The position numbers and the translations under genes are program-made. DNA of 64,000 nt from Gracilibacillus sp. YIM 98692 (GTDB taxonomy: Bacteria; Bacillota; Bacilli; Bacillales; Amphibacillaceae), in the NCBI RefSeq assembly GCF_010993965.1, contig NZ_WIXM01000004.1, positions 147,207 to 211,206 of the forward strand. The letters run 5' to 3'. Positions 8,811 to 18,341 of this stretch are shown here, in pieces. The notes beneath the pieces are model-generated. The model worked only from the letters and a program-made list of their open reading frames with translations. It searched no databases and was not told the origin of the DNA. The stretch's first letter is position 1. Each line of letters starts with the position of its first letter.

Positions 8811-9782
8811 GTGGACATGTCACATAATGAATTCATGAACATAGAAGAAGTCGCTAATTATTTAAATGTTTCGATCTCAACCGTAAATCGATATATGGCG
8901 AATCACCTGCTATACCCTTATAAAAAAGATCAGTCGGATAAAGGAAAATGGATCTTTCATTATGAAGAGGTGAAAAAAGTCAAACAAAGCTTAGATAAAC
9001 CAGGTTTAACAACTGGTGAGGCTGCTCAAGAGTTAGGTGTCAGTTCGGTCACCATACATAATTACATTAAGCGTGGTGAATTAAGAGCTATTAAACAGAC
9101 TTACAAGCGAAAGAATCGCTATTTTATACTGCAAGAAGAAATCAATAGGTTTATCGCTGATCGGGATAAACAAGGGAAAAATTTTTATGATGAAAAAAAT
9201 AATTACTATTTATATCAACCATTTTATCGTGAACAAGATGGCTATCAAGCTCGTTTGATGTCGCTGGAAAAAGAAGGGGAAGTACAGACAGAAAATCAAA
9301 CTATGACTATACAGGAAGCGATAGAAAATGGTTATAAGCCTTCACCTATCCAACCAACTAGTGATTGGATTACCAAGATGGGATATGTGGTCTTATCTTT
9401 CCAAAAGAAGGCTGTTCCTATGGAACGTGTGTATCAGATATTAGAAACATTTTACCATATCATCGGACATAAAAATATTCGAATCTATGATGAAAAAGAT
9501 CGTCTTTGTATTGAAATGAAGCCATGCAAAATAGAAGATCCGTCATTTCGAGAGGAATCTACCCTATCCTTTTTAAATCATCACTTGGTTGAGGGAAGAA
9601 TTGAATTAGATCCTAAGGGCGTATTATTTGAAAGTGAATTATCGGGTATTACAGCTCACGTTCCCATATCTGTAAAAGAAATGATTGTTGAAGAAGCTAA
9701 AAAACAAAATAAGTCCGTTAATCAATATGTTGCGGAGTTATTGATAAAACATCATGTACCGAAAGAGGATACTAAACAGTAA
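8811..9782 (+). CDS. double-HTH (excisionase-type) regulator with C-terminal ribbon-helix-helix-like tail
   Basis: Start GTG 8811 (or ATG 8817) after GAAAGGAG. Residues about 9-48 form an excisionase/MerR-type HTH (MNIEEVANYLNVSISTVNRY). Residues about 65-105 form a second (LTTGEAAQELGVSSVTIHNY). A middle domain of about 150 residues starts at NYYLYQPFYRE. The last 40 residues (HVPISVKEMIVEEAKKQNKS...) look like a ribbon-helix-helix or CopG-like segment. The protein at 39593-40555 shares the whole layout, and a remnant lies at 54291-54423. It is probably a DNA-binding regulator or accessory recombination protein of the element. Confidence 0.75.
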   Translation: MDMSHNEFMNIEEVANYLNVSISTVNRYMANHLLYPYKKDQSDKGKWIFHYEEVKKVKQSLDKPGLTTGEAAQELGVSSVTIHNYIKRGELRAIKQTYKRKNRYFILQEEINRFIADRDKQGKNFYDEKNNYYLYQPFYREQDGYQARLMSLEKEGEVQTENQTMTIQEAIENGYKPSPIQPTSDWITKMGYVVLSFQKKAVPMERVYQILETFYHIIGHKNIRIYDEKDRLCIEMKPCKIEDPSFREESTLSFLNHHLVEGRIELDPKGVLFESELSGITAHVPISVKEMIVEEAKKQNKSVNQYVAELLIKHHVPKEDTKQ

Positions 9783-9887
9783 AGCGAATTGAATGGACCC
9801 TACCTGTAACAAATGAAGTAGGATATTCTGATACGAAAACTATAAGATATCGAAGGATCAAAAAAAAATATATGGTGGTGATAGTAT

Positions 9888-10928
9888 TTGAAGTCAAAAA
9901 TTATTGTCATTACATTAATCGCATGTACAATAATTTTCTCTTTCTTAGATCAACCAACCGCTGTGAAAGCATATACAAACCAGTCAAAAGTAGTAGAATT
10001 TGAAGAAAGCTCATCTAGATCAAGATCAAAGACAATTACTCTACCGTTTGTAGATAGCATACAAAATGTAACTGTAGATACAGGTGATGTATCTTATTCT
10101 TTAAATGGGGATCAATTAAAATTATATGTTAGCAATGGTCGCTGGGTGTCAAGAGATTCTTATTGGGATTCCAAAAAGTATAGCAAATCTGCATCTTTAG
10201 TCGATTCTAGTTGGTCTACTGGATGGAGCCAAGTATTATACTCATGTGTAGATGGTTCTTGGAAAGAAGATTCCAGTTATCGAACAAACGATAAAGGAGA
10301 TCGCTCTTATAGTGATTCTGATGGTTATAGTGGTACTTTGACATATGACGATCATTGGCCTTCGTATACACGTGATACAAGAGATTGGCCATGTAAAGAT
10401 GGAGAAACTGCTGAGTATTATAATCAAAATGATATTTTATTTACAGGAACAGCTTACAAAGGTGGATATTATTACTATAACTATAAGTATGCCTATAATG
10501 TAACTATATCATATGTAGAACATACACTTTCTGGTCAAGTGAATCATACTGATAAATGGAAGCAAATACATGATAGTTTAAATCATTCTCCAGATCAGTT
10601 TTATTCAGGGGAAAAATTTTTGTTGTTATCAGAAGTAAATGATGTGTACGCAATTGAGGATGTAACAGTCGAATTTGTGGGAGAGCAATTAAATGATAAT
10701 GTACTAGAGATTACGACAAGTTTACAAGAACAATATGCAGGGGCACCGTTGTATGATGGTGAAATATATAATAATTCCATGTCAAATGCGGAAACTTACT
10801 TAAAGAATGGACCAGTTTATTTTATTTTTACTGCTGAGTGGGCGAATGGCGAAGTTAAACAAGATGTAGTGGAGGTAGAAATTATCGGTAATGTTTATGA
10901 GCCGTTCTTTTATCATAGAACTAATTAA
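9888..10928 (+). CDS. secreted Tyr/Ser/Trp-rich protein
   Basis: A TTG start at 9888 follows GGTGGTGATAG. The N terminus is a Sec signal peptide (MKSKIIVIT... to about residue 28, VKAYT). The mature part is rich in Ser, Tyr, Asp and Trp with repeated short aromatic motifs (SYWDS, SSWSTGWSQ, YYYYNYKY), typical of an extracellular beta-rich protein. No enzyme motif is visible. A bidirectional terminator separates it from the convergent SLH protein gene. Family not recognised. Confidence 0.7.
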   Translation: MKSKIIVITLIACTIIFSFLDQPTAVKAYTNQSKVVEFEESSSRSRSKTITLPFVDSIQNVTVDTGDVSYSLNGDQLKLYVSNGRWVSRDSYWDSKKYSKSASLVDSSWSTGWSQVLYSCVDGSWKEDSSYRTNDKGDRSYSDSDGYSGTLTYDDHWPSYTRDTRDWPCKDGETAEYYNQNDILFTGTAYKGGYYYYNYKYAYNVTISYVEHTLSGQVNHTDKWKQIHDSLNHSPDQFYSGEKFLLLSEVNDVYAIEDVTVEFVGEQLNDNVLEITTSLQEQYAGAPLYDGEIYNNSMSNAETYLKNGPVYFIFTAEWANGEVKQDVVEVEIIGNVYEPFFYHRTN

Positions 10929-10957
10929 AAAGAGAAGGGTAAACCTTCTCTTTTTCT
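10926..10957. terminator. bidirectional intrinsic terminator
   Basis: AAAGAGAAGG-gtaaa-CCTTCTCTTTTT is a perfect 9-10 bp stem with A and T runs on either side, so it can serve both the secreted protein gene and the convergent SLH gene. Confidence 0.85.
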
Positions 10958-10996
10958 CTTATGGTTCAATAATATATTTATGCTTCACTTTTACTT

Positions 10997-12034
10997 TTAA
11001 TTCCATTTAACAATAAGATCGTTATCATATACATAAACTATACTATTGTTTAATTGTACAGTATCACAAGTAGAAAGAGTTTCCTTTATAGCTCCATCCA
11101 ATTCAGAATATGTTGCATCTACTCCATAATCGATAGTAGTGTTGACGAATCTGTCATAACTACTATCATATTCCAAATTTTCAAGTGGGAATGTACCGAT
11201 ATATTCATAATGACTAGTGGTTACATCTGAATTATTAGTGCAATATTCTTCTACTGGATCTTCTGTAGATGAATCTTTATCATCATTGGTATTATCATCT
11301 ATCGGATCTTCTGTAGACGAATCTGTTCCATCATTGGTATTCTCGTCTATCGGATCTTCTATAGGGGCTTCTGTTTCATTCTCTGTACCGTCATCAACCG
11401 GATCTTCTGTTGTAGAGATTGCTCGATATAAAAAAGTAGCAAATTGAGCTCTGCTTACCTTTTCATTAGGACGAAAATCATCAAACTGATTCGTTATGCC
11501 ATGTTTGGCAAGTAATTGTACACTTTCCTTATGAGAAGATGAAACATTAGAAAGATTAATGCCTTTATTGACTCCATTATCTTCAAGATCAAAGGCTCTA
11601 GATATAACAGTAGCCATTTGAGAGCGACTTAAATACCCTTCATTAAAATTTCCTTCACTTCCTTTAAAAATCCCCTCATGATATGTTGTGGCTATGTAAT
11701 CAGCATAATAATGAGATTTATCTACATCTTTAAAATTTGATAGGACTTCTTCTGCATTATTTACGATAGGTAGATCAAGTGCTTCAACAAAAAGTTTTGT
11801 GGTTTGTGATCTTGTTATACTTTGTCCAGGTTTAAATTCTTTACTCCCATCCTCTAATGTATATCCATTGATAGCCCCTTTATTAACTAAGTAATCAATT
11901 CCTTCAAAGTGAGAAGATGCATTAGGAACATCTTTGAAATTACCTTCATTTGCATAAGCGAAGTTAGTAGGTAAAATGAATAAAATTAGAGATAATACAA
12001 TGAAAGTAGAGCTTAATTTAATTTTTTTCAACAT
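10997..12034 (-). CDS. S-layer homology domain protein
   Basis: I choose the internal ATG (12034), nine bases after AGGAG; the frame's first ATG is too close to it. A signal peptide (to about YANEG, residue 30) is followed by three SLH repeats (FKDVPNASSHFEGIDYL, FKDVDKSHYYADYI, ISNVSS-type) over residues about 34-210. SLH repeats bind pyruvylated secondary wall polymer. Then comes an Asp/Glu/Thr/Asn-rich linker with repeated EDPIDDNTND-like units, and a C-terminal domain with two Cys (EYCTN, STCDT). It is a wall-attached protein; the function of the tail is unknown. Confidence 0.9.
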   Translation of the reverse strand: MLKKIKLSSTFIVLSLILFILPTNFAYANEGNFKDVPNASSHFEGIDYLVNKGAINGYTLEDGSKEFKPGQSITRSQTTKLFVEALDLPIVNNAEEVLSNFKDVDKSHYYADYIATTYHEGIFKGSEGNFNEGYLSRSQMATVISRAFDLEDNGVNKGINLSNVSSSHKESVQLLAKHGITNQFDDFRPNEKVSRAQFATFLYRAISTTEDPVDDGTENETEAPIEDPIDENTNDGTDSSTEDPIDDNTNDDKDSSTEDPVEEYCTNNSDVTTSHYEYIGTFPLENLEYDSSYDRFVNTTIDYGVDATYSELDGAIKETLSTCDTVQLNNSIVYVYDNDLIVKWN

Positions 12035-12187
12035 AATCATTTCTCCTTTTAATTTTTAGTTGTCTTATTTATAATCCTATTATACACTTAAAATGTTTAC
12101 ACGTAAACTATTTATAGGAAAATATTAGAATTATTTAACTTATTAGTTAATATAAACCAATTATAAATATAATAAAGGAGTGATTTT

Positions 12188-12685
12188 ATGAATAAAAAAG
12201 ACAAAGAGGTATTACCAAAAGCATATAGAATTTATCCTTTTTACCATAAATTGTTTTATTCTTGCTTTATGATTGTAAATCGAGACAATTTATCTGATTA
12301 TTTAATACGTAAGCATTATAACTATCAAGATATTCCAAAGATTATTGATAATTCTACTACACATAACAAAAGAGAGTTTTTTGAAAACATTATATTAGAC
12401 CTTGAAGATGCAATAGATACAGTGAAAAATATAAAAGATAGTAAACGTATTACTCAGCTAGCAGAACATCATTCAACTAAAGATAATAATAGTAAAAAAC
12501 CAATCGTTATTCGTATATCAAGTGAAGTCGATCAGAAAATAAAAAAAATTGCTAATAAAAAAGGAATGAAGATCGGAGAGGTTATAGAAATTGCAATAGC
12601 CCATCATATTGAGAATGCATCGAATAATTATTATGATTTAATTAAAATAGGCATAGAAGCCCTTAAAGATTTAAGTCCAAAGTAG
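12188..12685 (+). CDS. small protein with C-terminal ribbon-helix-helix-like motif
   Basis: ATG 12188 follows AAAGGAGTGATTTT. The 165-aa product has a basic N-terminal half with aromatic residues, then PIVIRISSEVDQKIKKIANKK and GEVIEIAIAHHIE (about residues 105-145). This is the strand-helix-helix pattern of ribbon-helix-helix DNA-binding proteins. It may be a plasmid regulator or copy-control protein. It is transcribed away from the SLH gene across a shared AT-rich promoter region. Confidence 0.6.
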   Translation: MNKKDKEVLPKAYRIYPFYHKLFYSCFMIVNRDNLSDYLIRKHYNYQDIPKIIDNSTTHNKREFFENIILDLEDAIDTVKNIKDSKRITQLAEHHSTKDNNSKKPIVIRISSEVDQKIKKIANKKGMKIGEVIEIAIAHHIENASNNYYDLIKIGIEALKDLSPK

Positions 12686-12852
12686 ATTCTTATATTCAGT
12701 TATAATCCGTGATCTAATTTGGTCTTTAACTTCTATTTTTTAATATTATTTTTGTTTCCTTACATGTGGGGGATAGGAGTAAAAGATATTCCTGATATGT
12801 ATAGTATTTCGCTGATCAAGCTAAACGATTGAGCCGATACCACCACCGCACA

Positions 12853-12903
12853 TAAAAAACCCTCTTAGTACGATGTTCATACGTATCAAAAGGGTTTTTC
12901 TTT
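12853..12903 (+). terminator. intrinsic terminator
   Basis: AAAAACCCTCTT pairs with AAAAGGGTTTTT around an inner TACGA/TACGTA region. A and T runs on both sides make it usable in both directions, serving the plus gene at 12188 and the minus gene at 12906. Confidence 0.7.
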
Positions 12904-12905
12904 GG

Positions 12906-13139
12906 TTAATGAAATGTGTTTCCTTCACTTTTCACTCGTTCTATGTATGTTCGTTTGTATTGTAAATATTTCCTTATATCGTTTAATTCTTTAGGTAAGT
13001 AGTCTATTTCATCCTCAAAATAAGAAAACAATTGTTGGCTCTCCTTGTCATATACTCGGATGATAAGAAGATCTAAGTCCTCATCTACAAGAATGGAACG
13101 TATTTCAAATCGGTTTCTGATACTTCGAGTAATAAACAA
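12906..13139 (-). CDS. small hypothetical protein
   Basis: On the minus strand AAAGGAGG lies 7 bases before a TTG at 13139, an excellent ribosome site. The 77-aa product is charged, with no signal or membrane segment (FITRSIRNRFEIRSI..., DLLIIRVYDKES). Family not recognised. It stands alone between a terminator and a non-coding region. Confidence 0.65.
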   Translation of the reverse strand: MFITRSIRNRFEIRSILVDEDLDLLIIRVYDKESQQLFSYFEDEIDYLPKELNDIRKYLQYKRTYIERVKSEGNTFH

Positions 13140-14102
13140 TTTAATCCCTCCTTTCCCACCTAATACATTCGGTATTTACCATATTATTCCTCGTTAAATT
13201 TCGTTTACATATTCGTATCGTAAAAATTAATTGGTCTTAAGATGGGATGGTTAAGGCATGTAAGGATAAAAAGGTATTGTTACTTTAGTTTACCAGAAGA
13301 ATATTCTTGGAAAGGGGGGAGAGCAACCGATAACTTCTTTGGAACATTTATATTCCGAGGTATAGACGTGTTTATTTACTTTTTCCCACAATTATTATAT
13401 AATTTATTTAGGTGACGAGAACACTAAGGTCTTTGGCGGGACCTAGACTCTCATGAAAACAATGCAGTACTGGACAAAACAAAAGACGATGTCGCGACAA
13501 TGAAACCATTGTCGCCCCAGGGAAAAAAGTCACAATCAACTGAGGGATTGTGGCTTTTTTTATATATAATGGGTATAACGAAGTCATATTCATAACATAA
13601 TAAAGGAGAAGGGGCCAACCCTCCACCTTACCGTTCCAGCCACTCAGTGAATTTTTGGCGTTGCAGTCTTTGTTTTTCTTACTGAGGATAAGAAAAACGA
13701 ACGGATCGATAGAGTTGTTCCCCTTCATACTAGCCATGAGTGTGATGCTATTTACACCACTCAATCAATAATCTTATAACATTCGTTATGAGATTACCTG
13801 CATTCAAGGAAAGTTGGAGCCTGTCCTTCAACTTTTCTCTTTTTCGTTGGCGACGAGAAAACACTAAGGCATTCACCTCCTTGGGCTGGCTGCGAAAAAA
13901 TTATATCATACTATATAAAAAAAATAACGAAGTCGTGATTTTTTTATTTTTATTAAAAATATATTCTATTAAAGTAAAAAGATTGTTGAAAGACAATTCT
14001 CATTGTTTTAACAGAGGTCCTTCCTTTTGGGTAAGGGGTTTTTTTGTATTTAAGGGGAGATTAAGGATTAAATCATTTATTTTGTCATATATTTATTTTT
14101 TT
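13140..14102. ncRNA. non-coding, hairpin-rich region with two related segments
   Basis: No gene is supported here. Frames at 13408-13764 (minus) and 13788-14138 (plus) have no ribosome sites and unlikely compositions. Clear structures are GCGACAATG-aaac-CATTGTCGC (13492-13514), a terminator AGTCACAATC/GGATTGTGGCT with seven Ts (13529-13561), and a terminator near 14010-14045. A TATAAT-like box lies near 13398. GACGAGAA(AA)CACTAAGG occurs at 13414-13429 and again at 13852-13869, and ATAACGAAGTC occurs near 13575 and 13927, so two diverged copies of one non-coding unit are likely. These may be small RNAs or attenuators. Confidence 0.5.
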
Positions 14103-14131
14103 CGTAACCTTTTGCTATTTGAAGTGTTTAT
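14103..14131 (+). promoter_or_regulatory. putative ECF sigma promoter
   Basis: CGTAACC (14103-14109) and TGTTTA (14125-14130) stand in the same relative spacing as in the elements at 19811, 23699 and 24946. CGTAACC resembles the AAC-type -35 box of ECF sigma factors. It lies 34 bases upstream of a secreted-protein gene. Confidence 0.6.
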
Positions 14132-14164
14132 AAATTGAATACATAACAGAAAGGTGAGGAAAAA

Positions 14165-14647
14165 ATGAAAAAAATATCACTTCGAATCGTACCAGCAATA
14201 CTTATAGGTGTTATTGTTTTACTATCTTTCTCGACAACCACAGACGCTGCAAAAAGGTATAAATATGGTGCTAAGACACCCCCTCCCGTTGAAGAAATGA
14301 ATACAGAAGGATTTTTTAACTCTAATCACAAATACTTGCTAGATGGAACTAATCTGTTATCCCAATATGATTCTTCTTATGTTCGTTTAGAAGGAACAAC
14401 ATACGCTAAGCAAATAGTAGATTCTATTGGAATAACCTTCTACCTTCAAAAATGGAATGGGAGTTCATGGGAGTATGTTGGATCAGGTAGTACTTATAGC
14501 GATTCTAATCGAGATGTATTTGATAAAACTGTATTACGTTATGCAGAAAAAGGATATTATTATAGATTAAAAACTAAGCATTGGATCTCTCACGATGGGG
14601 TATATGAGCAAGGAGAGGTAGTAAGTGATTATATTTTAATGAAGTAA
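14165..14647 (+). CDS. small secreted protein (DUF6147-like)
   Basis: ATG 14165 follows AAGGTGAGG. A Sec signal peptide ends near TTDAAKR (residue 29). The mature protein (about 130 aa) is beta-rich, with LEGTTYAKQIVDSIGITFYLQKW-type segments and GSSWEYVGSG. This resembles small exported Bacillus proteins of the DUF6147 kind; the assignment is from memory of the pattern and tentative. It is the first of four exported-protein genes with the shared ECF-like promoter. Confidence 0.65.
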   Translation: MKKISLRIVPAILIGVIVLLSFSTTTDAAKRYKYGAKTPPPVEEMNTEGFFNSNHKYLLDGTNLLSQYDSSYVRLEGTTYAKQIVDSIGITFYLQKWNGSSWEYVGSGSTYSDSNRDVFDKTVLRYAEKGYYYRLKTKHWISHDGVYEQGEVVSDYILMK

Positions 14648-15033
14648 TTCAAAAAATTTAAAAAAATCATTAAAGAAGGCGTTACCAATTTGATTGTTGT
14701 TTGTTTTATTAATAACAACATAAAGAGACTTCTCTTAATCCTTCTTTACGATTCTATCAACGTGATATTTAAATTGAACTATGAGTGAAAGTCATTCTAT
14801 CTTTTTCATTATGGGTAGGAAGAAGGATAGAGAAAATTAATATTAAAAGGAAGTGATATAGAAGGGAAAAAAATAAAGAAAACGAGAAATTCAAAACAAG
14901 GAGGACGGTTAATATATTATTCGTAAAAAATGACAGATATGAAAAAAATAAAAGGTAGTCAATTCAAAAATTTTGTGGTGTGGTAGATATACTGGTTGCA
15001 TTCAAATATTTATTTATTATGAGGTGATTAATC
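14648..15033. other. non-coding gap
   Basis: There is no supported gene in these 386 bases. It holds weak inverted repeats after the stop of the 14165 gene and an AT-rich stretch before the next gene. I found no copy of the CGTAACC/TGTT promoter here. Confidence 0.5.
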
Positions 15034-16374
15034 ATGAATAAAATATTGTTCTTTTTATTAGTATTAGCACTCCTTATTCCAAATGTTGTTTATGCTAATC
15101 CAACAAATAGTGAAAGTATCAGTGGAAGTTTCTTAGATGAAACAATTGTTGAGCAAACTTTAAAAAGTGGTGAGTTAAAGGTTCCTCAAAATAAAAGAAT
15201 CAAACTCCACCCTGATAAGCTGTATCTAGATAATAACCTTATAGAATTGGAGGGGTATATAACTAGAAGGGAAGGAGCGGTAAAAAAACTTAACCTAAGC
15301 GGACAACTTTATGATAGTTACACCCAAAAAGAAGGTTTTGATAGTTATGTTGGAGATTTGAGTGACCAAAGCGAGAATTTTCAAGTTCTCTATTTTATGA
15401 TAAAAAATGACAATGTGGACTATAAATATGCTTTTAATCAAAAGCTTTCAGATGAAAAAATCTTTATGCTTTATTTACAAGATGAAGACGGAAATCTTTA
15501 CATTTTTGAAGAAAAGTTAGACCAAATAAATATTGATGCTTCTAAGATCAATACAACTAAAAAAGCTCAATCAAATATTGATTATCTATGGTTTACTAAC
15601 GTATTAGAGCCAGACGAAATAGGTAAATCAAAAAATAATAATTACCATGACTCAATCGGAATTGCTTCTGTTAATTCTGATACAAAAGTATCACCTATTG
15701 TTTATAGAGATTGGACTTACGGAGGGGATGAGTTTAGGGAAAGCGCTTGGGCTAAGGTTTATGGATTGGTAAACGATGTACCTCAATACGGATCTTCGAC
15801 AGCTCAAACTGACCTCAGACTTCAAGAATATGTATATAAAAATGGTGAGTTTTATAGTAATGATTCCAATTATAAACTTCAGGCTGCTGGTTCCCAAGCT
15901 CAACGTGACATTGAAGGGAAAATTGCATTTGGTTACAATACAAATGTAAATTATACCTATTGGGACGGCGAATATTGGGTTTGGAATGAACCTAATGTAG
16001 CTATTAAATTAAAATTAGCGACTGGATTATCACTTTGGAGTAACGGTCCATCTCTAGGCTTAGAGCTTGTTCAAGCTGAAGAAAAGTATTCAGGAAGTTC
16101 CAACTACACAACTTACTATCCTGAAGGTGATGATTTCCCCAAAAATGGTGTAATATATATCGAAAAAGAAAAGGATTTATATCTCGATAATCATGAAGAG
16201 AAACTATTTTTAATTGCAGATATTTCAACAGCTAAAAGTAGTGCAACAACTAATGTTTCTACAAGTGCTGAAATTGGATGGACATTTGATATATTTTATT
16301 ATGACGAATTTGAGCCAGATGATTCGCAAACAAATTTCGGTTTTTCATTAGATTACATTTCAAACGCTAATTAG
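15034..16374 (+). CDS. large secreted protein, paralogue of 25053-26474
   Basis: ATG 15034 follows GAGGTGATTAATC. A signal peptide ends after VVYANP (about residue 22). The N-terminal half (about 45-165) has the same order of strands as the protein at 25053: IELEGYI... SGQLY... VGDLSDQSENFQVLYFMI... LYIFEEKL against ITIDGKV... DGKI... FGDLTVNSGSENLKFLQLKV... VLVFQIEI. The C-terminal half (about 225-446) is beta-rich with Trp and Tyr and ends FGFSLDYISNAN. No catalytic motif is seen. It is followed by a small membrane-anchored protein gene (17151), as its paralogue is by 26595. The function could be surface adhesion or toxin; this is unproven. Confidence 0.65.
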   Translation: MNKILFFLLVLALLIPNVVYANPTNSESISGSFLDETIVEQTLKSGELKVPQNKRIKLHPDKLYLDNNLIELEGYITRREGAVKKLNLSGQLYDSYTQKEGFDSYVGDLSDQSENFQVLYFMIKNDNVDYKYAFNQKLSDEKIFMLYLQDEDGNLYIFEEKLDQINIDASKINTTKKAQSNIDYLWFTNVLEPDEIGKSKNNNYHDSIGIASVNSDTKVSPIVYRDWTYGGDEFRESAWAKVYGLVNDVPQYGSSTAQTDLRLQEYVYKNGEFYSNDSNYKLQAAGSQAQRDIEGKIAFGYNTNVNYTYWDGEYWVWNEPNVAIKLKLATGLSLWSNGPSLGLELVQAEEKYSGSSNYTTYYPEGDDFPKNGVIYIEKEKDLYLDNHEEKLFLIADISTAKSSATTNVSTSAEIGWTFDIFYYDEFEPDDSQTNFGFSLDYISNAN

Positions 16375-16378
16375 CATA

Positions 16379-16425
16379 TAAAATTCCATTTGGGGGTAAC
16401 CCAGATGGAATTTATTATTTTTTTT
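16379..16425 (+). terminator. intrinsic terminator
   Basis: AAATTCCATTTGGG pairs with CCCAGATGGAATTT, followed by TATTATTTTTTTT, directly after the stop of the 15034 gene. Confidence 0.85.
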
Positions 16426-17150
16426 ATATGTGATATCATTTTTATGAAAATAAAAGTAGAGGAAACAACATAAGAATCATTTTTAGAGAAATGTTATATA
16501 TGGAGCATAAAATCACAATCAATAAGACAGTTACGTTACCTCTTATCTAAGGATTATTGTCAGGACAAGTTAAAGTACGCTGACGTTAAGTGCTTAACTT
16601 AATAAGGGTTCGCTTCAATATTTAAAGAATTAAAAGTTCTAAGGGAAGAAGTCATCGCTCTTTAACAAGTTTACATTTGGCGTGTCGGAGTTTTTTTAAT
16701 GTTCTTCGTTCTTCAGTATTCACATAATTAGAAAAGTAACAAGATGTTATTTGAGCGATTGCATTAAATCTGTTAATTACTAGCCTCATGCTTGAACCAA
16801 GCATCTCTAAAAAGTGTGGTTCTATACTGTTTTTCGTAGATTGGTCTAATAACTACTTTTATCCCTGTATTTATGAAGCTTAAAGAAAAAACTAAATCAA
16901 TGAATATAATTAAAGTTGAAGAGCCATAGCTCTGGTCATAGAAAATCAACAGTTTCCAGGTGAAAGTTGGGTTCCGTTCGCAATTGTAAAAAAGAGTGAA
17001 TGGCAGTCCATTTTGAGTTACAGATTCTCACTCTAAGTGAACGAGACTTCGGTTAGTCTATTGTAAAGAACCTACAGGGAACTGAACATATCAATTTTTT
17101 CGTACGAAAGTTTAATATTAGATCTTGTATTTGAAAGGAGCTATAGAAAA
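16426..17150. other. 725-base gap without a supported gene
   Basis: No open frame with a ribosome site is present. A short palindrome ATGCTTG-aac-CAAGCAT lies near 16788-16804. The last 40 bases hold an AAAGGAGC site for the 17151 gene. The rest could be decayed coding DNA, but I cannot identify it. Confidence 0.5.
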
Positions 17151-17882
17151 ATGCTTAAACAATACTATAAACAATTATTGATTTTTAGTGCTTTCTTAAT
17201 CATTATATTATTACTTATTATTTATAACCAATATCAAGAAAATAAGAAGTATGAAGAGTACCTATCAAACGGGCTTAATGATGACATTCAAACACTTAAT
17301 GATGCAATTGTAGATAACCAGAATATATATCAACAAGTGTCGGATTCTGAACACATAACGAAACAACACTTAATATCTCTTATAAAGAACAATAGTATTA
17401 TTAAGAATCTTACTCAAAAATATGAGTATTTAGCTCTCCGCTTAAACCGTTTAGAATCTAATAAAGATTATAATGAAACAGGAAAAAATGCACAAACAAT
17501 TTCTAGTTTTTTTAGAGTACTAGCAGGAAAAGAAAATTTCTGTTTAGAACCAAATAATCATTTTAAACAATCACGGAAATCTGAGCCAATTGCTGATTAT
17601 TTTACTGAGGTTCGAAGAGATATTTGTAATCTTGAATCTGATGAAAAAAATGACGTACTTGTGAATTTAGACTCCGATTTGAAAGAGAAATTAGGACATA
17701 TTCAAGAGTTGAATTCCTTTTGGATTGAAGCATCAAAAGCTTACGAGACTACCGAACGAGCAGATGACACTTTATCAAATGATCATTGGATAAACTTAAT
17801 TGTTGATTTGGAAAAAGAAACTAAAGATTATTTATATAATAAACACAAAATATCCAATATTGAATTATTTTTGAAGAAATGA
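17151..17882 (+). CDS. membrane-anchored helical protein, paralogue of 26595-27269
   Basis: ATG 17151 follows GAAAGGAGC. A single N-terminal membrane helix (residues about 8-27) with a positive inside flank anchors an external or periplasm-facing helical domain of about 210 aa. The protein at 26595 shares YEEYLS/YEEYIS after the anchor, LDSDLKEKLGHIQELN/LDPTLKEKLTHINELN and a similar C terminus. Both follow a large secreted protein of the other paralogous family. This pairing suggests a shared job such as immunity, folding or anchoring. Family not recognised. Confidence 0.65.
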   Translation: MLKQYYKQLLIFSAFLIIILLLIIYNQYQENKKYEEYLSNGLNDDIQTLNDAIVDNQNIYQQVSDSEHITKQHLISLIKNNSIIKNLTQKYEYLALRLNRLESNKDYNETGKNAQTISSFFRVLAGKENFCLEPNNHFKQSRKSEPIADYFTEVRRDICNLESDEKNDVLVNLDSDLKEKLGHIQELNSFWIEASKAYETTERADDTLSNDHWINLIVDLEKETKDYLYNKHKISNIELFLKK

Positions 17883-17940
17883 AAGGTTTCTTGTATTTGG
17901 TAATCAAATATTGCTGTTTTTGGCAGTATGTTATGAATGA

Positions 17941-17996
17941 AAAAAGAGCCTGAATATACAAGAAATGCATAAAAACTGCATATTTTTGGCTCTTTA
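17941..17996 (+). terminator. intrinsic terminator
   Basis: AAAGAGCC (17943-17950) pairs with GGCTCTTT, with an inner ATGCAT/ATGCAT-type hairpin. It is located between the 17151 gene and the convergent remnant at 18049. Confidence 0.6.
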
Positions 17997-18048
17997 AATC
18001 TATTCCTTATTGTGTTAAAGCACCCCGTTACTTCAATAACAAAAGCTG

Positions 18049-18311
18049 CTACTCACTTTTACTTAATTTCGTTACTTTATCTGCTCTAAATGGTTTAGCA
18101 TCATTCATAATGTCTTTGTTAGAATTAAGGGTTACCTTTACTACTGAACCTTCACTAAAGTTCTGGATATTTAATTTCTTTCCACCTTGTTCTTCCAAAG
18201 TTGTTTCATCAGTAACTTCTATTGGACATTCATACCCCAAAGTATCATCCGTTTTGTTGACTTCATCAGAGCAATCTACTATAAACACATTATCATTTAT
18301 CGCCTTTATTT
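18049..18311 (-). pseudogene. C-terminal remnant of a lipoprotein family (cf. 49868-50452)
   Basis: The frame reads EIKAINDNVFIVDCSDEVNK, then GYECP, and ends near RADKVTKLSKSE. This matches the C-terminal half of the lipoprotein at 49868 (IDRIENGKMYVDCSDAVNR, GYSCS, VIAKEIRII). Upstream of 18311 an in-frame TGA ends the similarity and no signal peptide or lipobox remains. GTG 18288 has no ribosome site. It lies just downstream of the anti-sigma gene on the same strand and was probably left by a deletion. Confidence 0.65.
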
Positions 18312-18341
18312 CTCAGATAAATTGTTCAGTTTGATTTTTTT

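Noticed and set aside
13408..14138. Two open frames (minus 118 codons and plus 116 codons)
   Set aside because: They run through strong hairpins and a terminator, have no ribosome site, and their compositions look non-coding.
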